64,000 nucleotides of DNA from Phoebastria nigripes. Lineage: Eukaryota > Chordata > Aves > Procellariiformes > Diomedeidae. The notes beneath the pieces are model-generated. The model searched no databases, was not told where the DNA came from, and saw nothing but the letters and a program-made list of their open reading frames with translations. Positions 14,937 to 27,175 of the stretch are shown here, in pieces. How positions within the stretch are numbered: position 1 is the stretch's first letter; each line of letters starts with the position of its first letter. Location of the stretch: assembly GCA_035582835.1 (NCBI GenBank), contig JAYKAV010001000.1, positions 571,178-635,177 of the forward strand, written 5' to 3'. The position numbers and the translations under genes are program-made.

Positions 14937-15010
14937 TTCATACCCCTTGGACTGCTCATTAGAGTTTGGAGGGCTCACATCGCGGAAAATGTAGCTGTGA
15001 TATCTTTCAT
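14937..15010 (+). other. Exon-like segment with strong splice sites
   Basis: A 74-base segment lies between TTTTTTTTTCTTAG and the perfect donor GTAAGTAAGT. One frame is open throughout. I do not recognise the encoded peptide. It could be an exon of an unannotated non-coding RNA or a chance match. Confidence 0.25.
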
Positions 15011-15654
15011 GTAAGTAAGTTATAGAGGGATTAAGTATTTTTTATCAAGCCTCAGTTATTTTGAGCATGTCAGCTCTTGAATGCCTCTGCTGAAATTTAC
15101 TTGCATAGTTAAAGTTAAGCACAAAATTTGTAGGAATCAGCTCAGAGTATGCAGAACCTTGCAAAGCTGGTCTGTCTGAAATATGTCCAAATAGATATTC
15201 AAATCAGTATTACAAGATAAATCAGAAATGCTTTCCACATTTTACAGTGTACTTCATATGACAAGAATGTTTCCTCTCGGATATAGTTCTTTTTCAAAGA
15301 GTGAAAGTCTTCAACTTGATGGTACTTGATGGCAAAAGAATGTTAGCTGAAGTGTGGCACAATGCTGTTGCTTGTTCACATTCAAATTTAAAATAATAAA
15401 AAAAAAAATGAAGGAGTGGAGGAAAGAGAACTATTTATCACATGGTTTATCCACTAAAACAATTTCAACTTGTAAGCCCAAATTTATTTATGATGTTAGT
15501 GCCATTACAGGACAGGTGATTTTATCCCTGATGCTTTTCTTCCATGGGCATTGCTGTCAAAGCTTCCCAGTCACCTTGGTTAATTCATTCCATGTGCCAA
15601 AAGTGATTATCCTGTGTTCCACGCTGACTGCAATGATGTGAAACTTTGGAATGT

Positions 15655-15880
15655 GTGCAGCTATGATGTCATAAGGGAGTCATTAATGTAAGAGTGGCTT
15701 ATATGGAGGCCTGAAGGCCCATGCCAATTAATCACATTCCCATATGAAAGGTATCAATTTAATCATTCTGATGGTGGGCCTGTCAGAAATGTAATTGTCC
15801 ACTGAAAGTACAAATGAGTAAATGGACATCCCAGCAAAAGGCAGCAATCTTTCAAAGTAACATTTTACATTATTCAGATC
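15655..15880. promoter_or_regulatory. Candidate conserved non-coding element A
   Basis: Complex, repeat-free sequence holds many homeodomain-like and bZIP-like motifs: TATGATGTCATAA, GCCAATTAATCAC, TTTAATCATTC and CCTGTCAGAAATG. No open frame stands out. Motif density and high complexity suggest an enhancer, but conservation cannot be tested here. Confidence 0.4.
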
Positions 15881-15959
15881 ATTCCACTTGTTTTCCTCCT
15901 CCTTTTGCCCCCAGCCCGAGTCTGTTATTCATATAAAGGTTGAAGCTCAGGCAGCTTAA

Positions 15960-16400
15960 CTGTTATGTGGAATGACCTTTACTTTTAATATTAATATATT
16001 ATTGTAAAGTCTATGAGACTCATAAATGCAATTTTAGAATTCATATGAAATGCCATGTGCTGAACCTATTGCAACTTTTCCTCTAGTCCTGTGGCAGATT
16101 GCAAACTATGCGAATTAATATGCATCATATTCTTTCCCCTTTATTTACTTAGAGAGGTTTGCCGAGCAACTTTATCAAGAGTAACATTATCAAGAGCTTT
16201 CCTGCAAGCTTCTTTATCATATTCACATCCGTGTCTGCTCGACACTTGTCACTGTCAATCAAATCGCAATAATACGCAGATGATTTGCTCATTTGGTTTA
16301 ATAAAATCTCTCTGCTTATTTGCACTGCAGTCATTATGCCACATAATTGCTCTGCCGCTGAGGTGAAAGGCAGCCAGTTGCCTGGGGGATAAGAAGAGAC
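15960..16400. promoter_or_regulatory. Candidate conserved non-coding element B with repeated TTATCA sites
   Basis: TTATCAAGAG occurs twice in direct repeat (16172-16181 and 16187-16196), with a third TTATCA at 16214-16219; these are GATA-type sites. CTGTCAATCAAATCG nearby resembles a TALE/PBX composite. It lies in the inferred AKTIP-RPGRIP1L interval, where IRX enhancers are plausible. Confidence 0.42.
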
Positions 16401-16429
16401 TATTGCTATATGAAGGATTTGTTTCTTTG

Positions 16430-17130
16430 CCTCTGTCTCTCCCTAGTCACTCATATCCCTAAAATTAATATTGTATTTGAATCCAGTCCTGCGATTCTTA
16501 TGCAGGCTAACATTGTTATTACTTATTATTTGGATGTGAAGTCATTTATTTTTAGTTTTGATGTCCAAGCTGTCAAGCTAAATTTCATTGTGTACTGCCA
16601 CATACAATTTTTAACTGCCATTTAAACTCGATTCAAAATCCAAATTATGAAGAGAACATGTTCAAAGGAATGGGCTGACAGGAAGTATAGCTACAATTTT
16701 TATTTCCCAGGAAATCAAAGTATAGATCTTGTTATTGTTCTGTGGTGGAGATATGCGCAGTTTTCATACTTCATAATCTTTTTTGTATTGGCTGGACACT
16801 GTGATTCAGAAACAGAAAAAAGGGGGCTATTTATGCACATGAGCAGCCCTTAGGGCGCAAAACAAAGGCATTCACTTCCAGAAATGATATAGCACAGAAC
16901 TAGCTCGACTTACTGTTGTAAATTCGTGAATGATTTGTACTCCATTTTCCAGTAGATTCGACTATGATGGATGGTGGAAGTAAAAATGAGGAATCTATCC
17001 GTGTAACACAAACCTTAGCTCCTTCACTGCACAGTTAATACAGCAGTAACTGCCATGTGATAATAATCATGATCCCGTATTTTGGGGGTGATTCCATCTC
17101 GATGACATACTCATTAGGAGCCTAAAATAC
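16430..17130. promoter_or_regulatory. Candidate conserved non-coding element C
   Basis: About 700 bases of repeat-free sequence of even complexity continue from element B, with TAAT-type and TGATAATAATCATGATC motifs. Open frames here are short and not recognisable. Confidence 0.3.
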
Positions 17131-18859
17131 TTGTATTTTGAAAAGTATTCCAAACAGCGAGTACTTAATGGTTTAATTTAAAGAAAATGAAAAACCAGAC
17201 TAAAATTGCCTATGAAAGAATACGTCCATGTTCAGCTTCCCTCTTTTTATTCAAAGTCCTGCATTGAGCTTAACTGGGACCCTGTTGGTAGGTCAGAGGA
17301 AGTACTAATATTTTAAGGCAGTTGAACTTGAGGACATCTTTTCTATTTGTATAAACTCAATCTAATAGTATTCAGATATAGAAAGAGTGAGTGATTAGTC
17401 ATAATATTAACATGGGGATAGTTTCTTTAGCTGCCTGAATTCAGAAAGTCCACATTTAAATAGAAGAGCCCATTAACTCACAGAAGTCCAAAAAAGGACT
17501 AATAAGTCACCTCCAGCCTTTGTGGTAGGTCATTACATTTCATCTAGTCAATGTGATATTGAACCCAGTAGCTAGATAAAACAAATTTATACTGTGAGAT
17601 TTTCAACCTCACTTTGAAGTAATCAAGAGATACAAAATAACTCCTTTCAGTAGTTAGATTAAGTGGTTAATCACTCTCACTATTAAAATATTTACTGAAT
17701 GTCTTGTTTGAAATTGGTTCTTGTTATGGCTTTCCACACTAGATTAAAAAGATATTTATCTCCAAATGTTTTCTCTCTGTTTTCTTTCGTCTTGTAATTG
17801 AGTTCTTTCTCAGTAGTTTTTAGCAAAATTAACATATCCCTTAACATGGCATTTCACCAGCTTTTTATGTGTACATGGCTCTTTGTAAAAACAATCACAA
17901 GTAATGACATCAGGTATCTGAGCAGTGTTTGGTATAATATTAATATTTATTTTGGGGGGCAGGGAGGCATAGCAGTTGTAATGGGCAGCTAATATTGAGC
18001 TTTTTTAGTTATATATTGTTTTGGAAATATAAGAAAGGACTGCATTTCTTTTTTTCTTTGCTGTATCATTTAGTATTTAGTTTGCATTTTTGTTTGAATG
18101 AGCATACCTATGAAGCAGTTGTGATCACCCTTTGACTACGTATCTTGATCGTTATTTGCCACTGTGGAATGGATCGAACCTTTGTATTATGCTTGTAACT
18201 TTTATTTCCTAGGGAAAAATGTATTAGGTCTGTTATCAACCCAGCACTGGGATCTCTCATACTAAGATAGGTTATGATATAAAACATTCTAAATCTGACA
18301 GTCTGTGCAATGGATTTCAACTGAACTATGTGCTGCAGTGTAGTATAGAGATACCCGAACATGAAATGCGGGGTGTAGGCATCAGAAGCACACTCTAGCT
18401 AGATGCTACGACGTTACTTGCCTAGGCTGCTGCTTCATCAGTGATCTTGGGTACTCCTCTTCTACGTTACACATAGCAGTGCAGATTTATTCTAACTCAG
18501 AACTNTCATTACCCTTCCTGAATAATAAAATGTTCATCAAAGGAAATTGGTAAAAGCATATAAACTTCCTTCAGGTAGTTAAACACCCATAGATGGAGAT
18601 CTAGTGAGTAGGAAAGGGAGATCAGAGCTTTTTCTTTTAAGTTTGAGCCTACTAAAGATCTTTTCACGGGTCTTCATGGCTGTTACAGTTTACATGGCAT
18701 TTTTTTCTATAGAATACAGTTCCTCATCCTGTCCCCTTCCATAATTTACATTTTGTTTCATATTGTATTCTGACCCAAATTAGCTGTTTGCTACAGACCA
18801 GCTGTTGCTACTGCTACGCAGTAGCCTATATAGACAGATCATGAAACTGAAGGTCTTGG

Positions 18860-19040
18860 GAGGGTGATCAAGTAGTGGAACAGGTTGCTCAGGAAGACTG
18901 TGATGTCTCTCCATCTTTGGAGATATTCAAAACCCAGCTGGATGTGGTCCTGAGCAATCTGCTCCAGCTGAACCTGCTCTGAGCTGGGGGGTTGGACCAG
19001 ACAATCTCCAGAGGAACCTTCCCACCTCATCCATTCAAGG
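18860..19040 (+). mobile_element. Old CR1 LINE 3' fragment, sense
   Basis: Diverged CR1 3' sequence includes AGTGGAACAGGTTGCTCAGG, TATTCAAAACCCAGCTGGA, TCCTGAGCAATCTGCTCCAG and GGTTGGACCAGACAATCTCC. It is more diverged than the copy at 45 kb and lacks the terminal ATTCTATG repeats. Confidence 0.88.
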
Positions 19041-19197
19041 ATGCAGAAGTGCAAAGACTTGTAAAAGTTCTTTATATAAAGGATATAAAGATATAATATT
19101 ATTTATTGTCATAGTTTGGTAAGGAATAATTTTATAGTGAGATCAAAATATTAATCTGCATTACCAGTTGTAAAGAACTTTATTTTGCCTGATTGCT

Positions 19198-19279
19198 TGT
19201 TTTTTTTGTTTCTGGGTTTGGGTTTTTTGTTTTGTGTTGTTGTGGTTTTTTGTTGGTTTTGGTGGTGGTTTGGTTTTTG
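19198..19279 (+). repeat. G/T-only tract before a gap
   Basis: Eighty bases of nearly pure G/T (TTTTTTGTTT, GGTGGTGGTTTGG) run into the 19-base N gap. Confidence 0.85.
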
Positions 19280-19298
19280 NNNNNNNNNNNNNNNNNNN
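19280..19298. other. Assembly gap (19 N) after a G/T tract
   Basis: The N run directly follows a G/T-rich tract (19198-19279), where sequencing probably failed. The true length may differ. Confidence 0.99.
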
Positions 19299-22200
19299 GG
19301 ATGTTTTTAAAAAATACAGACCTACTTAGCTAATTTTAGGCCTGACAGATTCCATGCCATTTTAATCAATAGGAGCAGATTCAAAATATTTTCTGCTAAT
19401 TAAATGGTAGGTAGGTTTTAAACCAGATTTTGAAAGAGGCCAGCCACAGAAAACTTCAACACCAAGCCCTAAAGACTGTTTTGAAACAAAATCTTTACTT
19501 CAGATTAATCACAAAAACACTCAGAGAGGAAGGAAGGAGAGTTTAATTTTCCTGTCCTTATGGTGGTTGTTGATCCTTTCTAAGCTCTAATATTAAAAAG
19601 ATCTTAATTCTAAATATGCTTATTTTGTCATGGTGGCTGATTTGGCTTTATGAAATGTAATGAGTGTTTGGAAGAAATGTTAACTATTGTATGCTTAATA
19701 GTTTTCTCACATGGAAGTACAGCTGCTGTGGTACCATTGTTTTAACGTTGGCTTACTTTCTCCTTTTTGTATACAATCCATTGCATGTTCCTTTTTAAGA
19801 GCATGCTTATGCAACTTACAACGGGAAGCAGCAACAGTCTTAAAAAGAAATTGTTGTCTATATTTTTTGTAGAGATATCTTAGTTTCAGACAAATTGTTT
19901 TTAGAAGTTGATAGGATATTGAATTGTGTATTACAGAACATGAAAATAATATGAGGTTTTCTAAAAATACAGTGCTTAGCTTGGTGTGCAGCTGCCATAA
20001 TTACTTAAATAAGGTATTGGTGTGTTTGGATTAGCACTCTATGCATTTGTATACACAGTCTTGTGCATATACATACACACAGACTGAGGTTGTCATAAAT
20101 TAAAGAAGATGGGGAATTTCCCTCCAGCCCAAATACCCGAAGCATCTGCCTGTGTTCAAAACTTTGGTGGGCAGGATTTTCAGAGGTACAGAAAAGAAAA
20201 ATTAATTTATAATTACACAGTCTGTACTGAAATAATGAAAAGTAATTCAATTGTGACAGTAGCTCTTTGCTTGGCTATTGAATAAGTTACTTGACATTTT
20301 TCAGCAATATGCTCTGCTGTAAATTGGAACCAATATATAAAATAACACAGAAAATACTGCATCAGGGAACATTCTATCCAGGATTTTCATGAGAGAGAAA
20401 TCTAATATTATACCCTGCTATTAATTAACATTAGATTTACTATCTGAAAGAAGGTGTTTAAAATTCTGCAAAATGAGACATGATTATCTTCGTATAGTCT
20501 CTTTCTCATAATCTTCATTTTCCAAAGGCATTAAGGAACCTTATATTTGCAAAGTGGAAATTATTAAGGATAATTAAGATGGAAGTTTTATTTGATAGAG
20601 GAATTCTCGTGATGTTTGGAAATACTCAGTTTAAATCTAATCTCAGTTCACACTCTTGCTTTTTAGAATGAAATGCTATGTAATAAAGGGAAACCACAAA
20701 CAGCCAAGCCACATTTCGAAACTGAAGAGACACTACTTGTGTCCCTTAAAAAAGAAGAAAAATTAAACTTCCCAACAGCTTGTGGTTTTGGTAACAGTCA
20801 AATGGATAGAAAATAGGACTGAATGAAATGAGAATCACAGTACCTTGAGGAAACAGAAAGAACTGAATGGGAGGTACAAACTTACACTAACCTACAAGGA
20901 AAAGGTTGCAGGTGGCATAGAAAAGCTACCAAAATTCAGCTAAAAATAAAAGAATTGAAATAGATGTGGACAGAGATGTTCTGTTGAACATTTTTTTGCC
21001 AACATAAGTTCTTATTCATAGATGAAGTATCTCAACTGAAATCTTGTTGAAGTTAACAGGAATTTTGTCAATACTTTTAATTGGTCTGTAATGTCCCCAA
21101 AACATTAATTTGTGACTAGTCAAATTAGTTGTGAACAGTCAGAACTGGGAGGCAGACTGAAGTTTCTATGCCTTGGTCATGATGCAGTAGAAGCTAATAA
21201 TAACTTTATTTGACTTTAAATTGCTTCCTACTGAGCAGATATTTGATTTTCCATCTACCAATGTTCGTTTTTCTGAGGCTCTTCAGCTGTAACTGAAGAT
21301 AGCCGGATCTTGAATCCACTTGCATTTCCAAGACAGTTGGTCATCTGAGTCAGTGTTCTCCTTGCTTCTCTCTTGCTCATTGCAAGGGATCCATTTGCAG
21401 TGGAACCAAAATGTTACTCTATTTTCCCACAGCACCCATCAGCTCAGCTTGCGTTGGCTTGAGAACAAATCTGAGACATAACCAGCTCCTACCTGCCTGT
21501 TTCCAGTGGAAGAATGACTGCACCACATCTACTTCTACTCCAGATGCCAGGATGTGCAGGCTGTGGGAAGATGCTAGGCTGTTAGTCTTTTACTTCTTTT
21601 TGTGTTTGGTCTAGCTGTAGAAAGAGTTAAATGCAGTAATTGTTTTCTTTATATACTGTCTACAGTATTTCTGTTTAGTTTAAGCCAGAAATATATATAC
21701 AGAATATAGAACCCCCCAAAAATTGGGGAGCAAGAGGGGTGTTTCTGCATTTTCATTCAGTCCTTTACATATGCAAACGTAGCTTCTCTGTCCCGAGTTA
21801 TAAACTCTGAGTAGGTAGCATTGGCTGTAGTTTCTATTTGGAGNGATGGAGGGAAGAGAAGCAATCTTTCTCACAAATTTTTCATTTATTGGAATACTGA
21901 GGTCACCAACCTCACACGTTAGACTGCCTGACAGGACAGCTAGTAATCAAGATTGGATCACCGAGGGGTTGGATGAGCCCTAAAGAAGACAGGATATTAC
22001 GGCATGGGTTGGAAGCATGCGATATAAGGTGCTGCAAAGTGGCATGCCATTTATTTAAGCACAATTCTTTTGCATGGGGGTTTACTAGATGACATGTTCA
22101 TATCCTGCTTTTTCTTTCTGCCGTTGAAGCGAGGAGCCCAGTACTGTTTCCTATGGTTGAGATGTGTTTGGTTTTTTTAGCTGAGAAGAGATAGAGGGTG

Positions 22201-25200
22201 TAAACTTTTAAAGGCTCATATTTGAGCTGTGAGGTTTAACTGGTCTGATGTGATACTCCTTCTCACATAGAGAGGACGTTGTGCATTATTTCTCGAAGTA
22301 TCAGATCTTGCTAATTCTTACTGATGTGTTCTGGACTAGAGAGCCCTAAATCATCTCTGTTTGGAACTGTATTAGTTGAGCTAGGCAGACACAATCTTTG
22401 GTAGCTTTTCATAGCTGTTTCCCACTGAATGTGATAGCTTCCTTTGCATATTCACCCTCTCTCTCCAGTCTTTACTCTTCATATTCAGTTCTTTGATCAG
22501 TCATACACTAAGTTTTTTAAATATGCAGCTTTTTAAAATTACCAACCACTTACATACCTGCTTAATATGTCACTTTACCAGGAAAGTAATAAGAAGATGA
22601 AAGGAGGAAAGTGACTTTTGTGTAGAAATCTGGCTCAAGGTATGAGTGGAGAAAAAAAAATAGTCCTACTTTATTATATCTTATCATCTCTGAAATTATG
22701 TAGGTATTTTTCAGTCAACAAATTAATTTTCAGATGGAAGATCACAGTTATGAATTGGTTTTGGTCTGCCTTTCACTCATCATATCATACCATTACAGCA
22801 AAAACTGGAGTTGATAATGATATTGTGGAAACTGCTGATCAAAGGTTGTTTACATGGACTGTGTTCACTGATTTGCCAAAGTTGTCTCATACAGATGCAC
22901 TTTAATGACTATTCTCTGCAAAATTGATTTTTCAAAAAGATTCTTTAATCTGATTACTCTGTAATCTTAGTTATTCTTGAAAGTGTGAGATTACCTACAT
23001 ATTTGTTTGAAAGTATGTTTTACATGATTATGATTCAAAATATTCCACCAAAGGAAGGTATTGCAAAAAATAATAATAATAAAATCTTATTCATAAGGAA
23101 ATGGTAATTATAGCTGTAAGTCTAATTAACAGCTTATGAAAAATCATCAAAGAATGGCTATAAAAAAATCTAAAATGAGGAATTTTAATTCATCAATAGA
23201 CATACGTAGGTAAGAATTAAATATAGGCTCTTATCCTGAAAATGTCTATATATAAGTAAGTTGTATGGATTTGTAGCTTTTAGATTAATTTTACATGTTA
23301 GCCTTTACAAGGCAGAGGATTCACATGATTTTGATACCCATGGAACGTATTTTCAAAACATGTGACAAACAAATCCAGTGCCTCTCAACCACTTATCTTT
23401 TCTGGGATATTTTACCCTATAAGCAAGTATTCCCATAAGTAGAAAAACAGTGCAATTGGGATCTAAGACTTCTTTCATGGGATTTATTCTGACATTATAA
23501 GCCTGTAGTCTGATGCAAGTATCCAACTTTTTTTAAAAAATTTATTGATGAAATAGCCCTTCCTCTCCTCAAAATGGGGAATTACTTCCAAAATCATACT
23601 GTGCAGAATCAAAATTCATCTTAGAACTGTAATTCTCACCATTCAAATAAGAGCTAGTAGGTAAGCAAATAAAAAAGAAATAAAAAAATGACTTTANATC
23701 CATTTTAGAAGTTTCATGGTTCTGAATTCTGCACAGTTGGACTCACAATAATTAAGGCTTCTAGCTCATAAATTAAGGAATCTGAAATACATTCAGATTT
23801 AAATGTTTAATATAGTTTTTCCACAATGTGAGACATATTGAAGAAAGCGTAGTTTGAAGGCTATGATGTGATCTTTAATTAGTCATTGATAGCTTCTGCT
23901 ATTCAGGAACCATTAATACAGCCAATCCCTCATGTTGTTAAATACACCGACAGCCATGCAAATATGAAAGTGTCTGAATATTATATACAATATGTACATA
24001 TACAATATGTATTCTTTTTTAATATGAAGTGAGTCTAAGAAGATAGGAGGCTTCCTATGGGGAATAAATAAATTTAATATTTCTGCCTCTCTGTTATAAT
24101 AGTGAGTTTGCAGTTGAAGATTTACCCTTTTGCTGCTGACTGAGCAGAGACCAACTGTAGATCCTGCGATTCTACCCTAAGAACTAAGTAACAAATTTTG
24201 ATGATGCAGTTAGCCCTGTTTTGTCTTATCTCTTCAGCAGAGAAAATAAATATGCAGTCAAAAGCATTTTTATGTTGGTTCATCTATAGCTACATCCATT
24301 CTAGCAATTTCATTGTAATAAAAAACTAGGAAAAATAAGTACAACATCTTTAACTGACAGTACTGTAAGAAAAAGTTTCCAGCTTATGCTTGGTTTTAAG
24401 AAACTAGAGAAATATCACACTGTTAAGTGTAAGCTAGAAGTGGGGTTTGTATTTGATTTGCTGTTTGTTTCCAATCTTGTTACTAAAAAACCCTGAACTT
24501 CTAATTAATCTTTACTAATTTTAATCTTTTCTTTCTTATACTTTCTTAATAGGCTTGTCCTGTGCTAAGGCAAATCTGGGTGAAACTGAGAAAAACGGTA
24601 TGTACTTTCAAATCCAAATGGAACAGTGTGCCAAAGCAGCTCAAGAGACCCATACCCCAGCACATATTAAGGGAACCACGGATCTGGACAGCATTTTCTG
24701 TCAAGCTATGAAGGCCTGTAGGGGAACTAGCATTTCAGGTAATAGGTTTTGGGGAGGCCTTCCCAAATCAAATACCTTTCTGGCATATACCTGGTATTAC
24801 CTAGCAAGAAGGGCCAGAGACATTCAATAGCTCTAGCCTTACCAGAAAATATCAGTTCCAAACAGTTTACTCAGATAGTGTTTGTACTACTGTCCTTCAG
24901 AATGATGACAGAATTGTGACATGACGTATTCCTCCTTATGGACAACTTCTATTGTTGTGTACTGTGAAATAACCTCCTTCCATTCACTGCTTCATAGATG
25001 TATTTAAAATGAAAACAGCCATTTTTAAGTATTCTCGTATGTTTATCAACATATTTTAGGGATCTGATAATTTCTCTCTCTTGGTTTACTGAAAGGATAT
25101 GTCCTGTTATCACCAATTCCACATTCACCATTCAGTAATTATGCAAATAGAGACCAGCATGGAAAAATTTTAAAATAATCCCTGCATCAGAGAGTACACA

Positions 25201-25609
25201 ATTTTCAAAAAGGTTAAAAAAAAAAAAAAAAAAAAAAATCTAAATTGACTACTTGACTGCTTTTATTTTTACTTACATTGTTCTGTAAAGTGTTCATAGT
25301 ATGTTTTTCTAGTATACAAACCACGAAGGAATTGCACTTGAAAGTACAAAAATGATGTTCAGGTGTTCAGGTTTTTAACTATGTAATTCTGGTTTTTAGC
25401 TTTGAAAAAGAGAAAATACCATCTTTCACCTTCACATTTTTAGAAAGAAAAAGTCACGTTAATATTGATAGTTATCAAGTAAGGTAATGTTTTGTGTAGT
25501 TATATAGGTTATTTTTCAAAATTCTGTTGTTAGAACTACTATAGAACTACTGGCACTTCAGCGGGAGGTGAGCAGACATCCTTGTTTGCAGCTAGGAGCA
25601 CTAGGCCTG

Positions 25610-25770
25610 GTCATTTCTTGTTGTCATGCAGCATACCGCGTGCTTGCCGTGTGTCGCCCGTGGGCACGCCACGCGAACGCAGACCACCACCTAGCGGTGC
25701 CCAGCGCTCCCTCCCATTAACGACAGCCTAACGGCCCCCACTGCCCGCAGCCTTTGCACACTTAACAATT
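25610..25770. other. Orphan CpG-dense patch in the intergenic region
   Basis: About 160 bases hold roughly a dozen CpGs (ACCGCGTGCTTGCCGTGTGT, CACGCCACGCGAACGCAG), in DNA otherwise nearly free of CpG. It may be an orphan promoter or enhancer, or a GC-rich repeat. No coding frame is recognised. Confidence 0.55.
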
Positions 25771-26070
25771 AAACATAATATTGAATATGCCTTAAACGAT
25801 ACGGCCATTGCGCTCTTCCTTCTTCCACAGAGATACAGGTAGGTGCTTGGCAATTTTAGGTGTTGGACTATGAGTGTATATGGTTTTGGGGTATGAACAC
25901 ATGTATTGTGGAAAATCTTGGCTTTTTTCCTATGCTAGCCTAAANCCATTGTTTTAAATGAAATTCCTTACTGTATTTAGACTTCTGGGTGAAACAAAGT
26001 ACCTACAGGTAGGAAAAAAAGTATCTAAAGGTTATTTAGACTTGTATTAATCTTATAATATTTTCTACAG

Positions 26071-26104
26071 GTACCAAGCCATAGGGAAAGACACATTTCA
26101 CAAG
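26071..26104 (+). other. Tiny exon-like segment downstream of the orphan CpG patch
   Basis: A 34-base segment lies between TTTTCTACAG and GTAAGC, about 300 bases after the CpG patch. The size is small for an exon. It is of interest only together with that patch. Confidence 0.15.
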
Positions 26105-27065
26105 GTAAGCAATATACAAAAAGCATTCTAGGCCAGATTATTCTCTTACAGCGGTCAAAATACAAAGATTTTGTTAAGTAGAATTCATTCAGATCTGGTA
26201 TGACTAAGAAGGGAATCTAGTCTACCACGTAATTTTTTGAGGCTTCTGTATTTTAGTTCAGCTTGCAGGTCAACTTTCTGCAAAAGTCATTACATTTAAG
26301 TTTAGCTATTCTGGTATTATGATTTACCAGCGTGTAAACTATGTATTCCTTTAACTTTCCTGATGTGTAAAGCTCACCTGAGGACATCTATTTGGATGGG
26401 CTTTGGGTTTCAGAAGCAAAAGAGGGAATAAATTTTACTACACTGCAGTTGTACAATCAGTACTGCTAAGTGAGGTTTATGCATACACCCAAAGATTTAC
26501 TATCACGTTTTATTGAAAGCCGTGCTTTCAGATTTCCTCACTTGATCATACACAGGCCAAAATGATGCAACAAATCCAGGGACCTAAACCAGAGTGCTTT
26601 GATATTTTAGGAAAACATTTAATGCCATTTAAGCACAGAAACACTATTTTAAGTGATGACCTTGCATCCAGATTGCAAACAGATACTGTTTCTGGATTCA
26701 CACACAAATGATGATGTTGTAGATCTGTACATTAATTACAGGTGGTTCTAGTAAAAAATGATAGAAAAAGTGTTTTCCTTATCAGTGGTTCAGAAAAAAG
26801 CATTTAAGAAAATGTATGAGACAAAAATTAGTTTATTTCTTGTCAAAGTATTATTTCTGTAGTTGGCAACGTAGGAAACTTTGGACTATAGTGTGGTTTC
26901 AAGGAGTAACAGTGTTGTGTTCAAGGGCTTGATAAAGTATTCCTCTCAATCCCTGGTATCAAAGTTAAAATATTATTCGTATTATGACTGTGATATAGTT
27001 TTGCAACATCCTGAACATGTACGCTCAATTAACACTAAAACGTTCAAGCCACAGAATTTTGCAGT

Positions 27066-27175
27066 GTGAGATCTATGTCATCTGCAAAACGTGTAAACGA
27101 GCATTTAATGATCATCTTGCACTCCTTAGCAAGATCAGGACCTAATACAGGCAAGACCCTTTGAGGAATGGTTAG
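27066..27175. mobile_element. Possible ancient LINE-derived fragment
   Basis: The segment with TCTATGTCATCTGCAAAACG and, later, AAGATCAGGACCTAATACAG resembles an old vertebrate CR1/L3-type consensus as I remember it. Divergence is high and the identification is from memory only. Confidence 0.3.

Noticed and set aside
24555..24830. 91-codon open frame after a splice-like acceptor
   Set aside because: It lacks recognisable similarity and contains a donor-like GTATGT shortly after the start. Kept only as a weak exon-like note.
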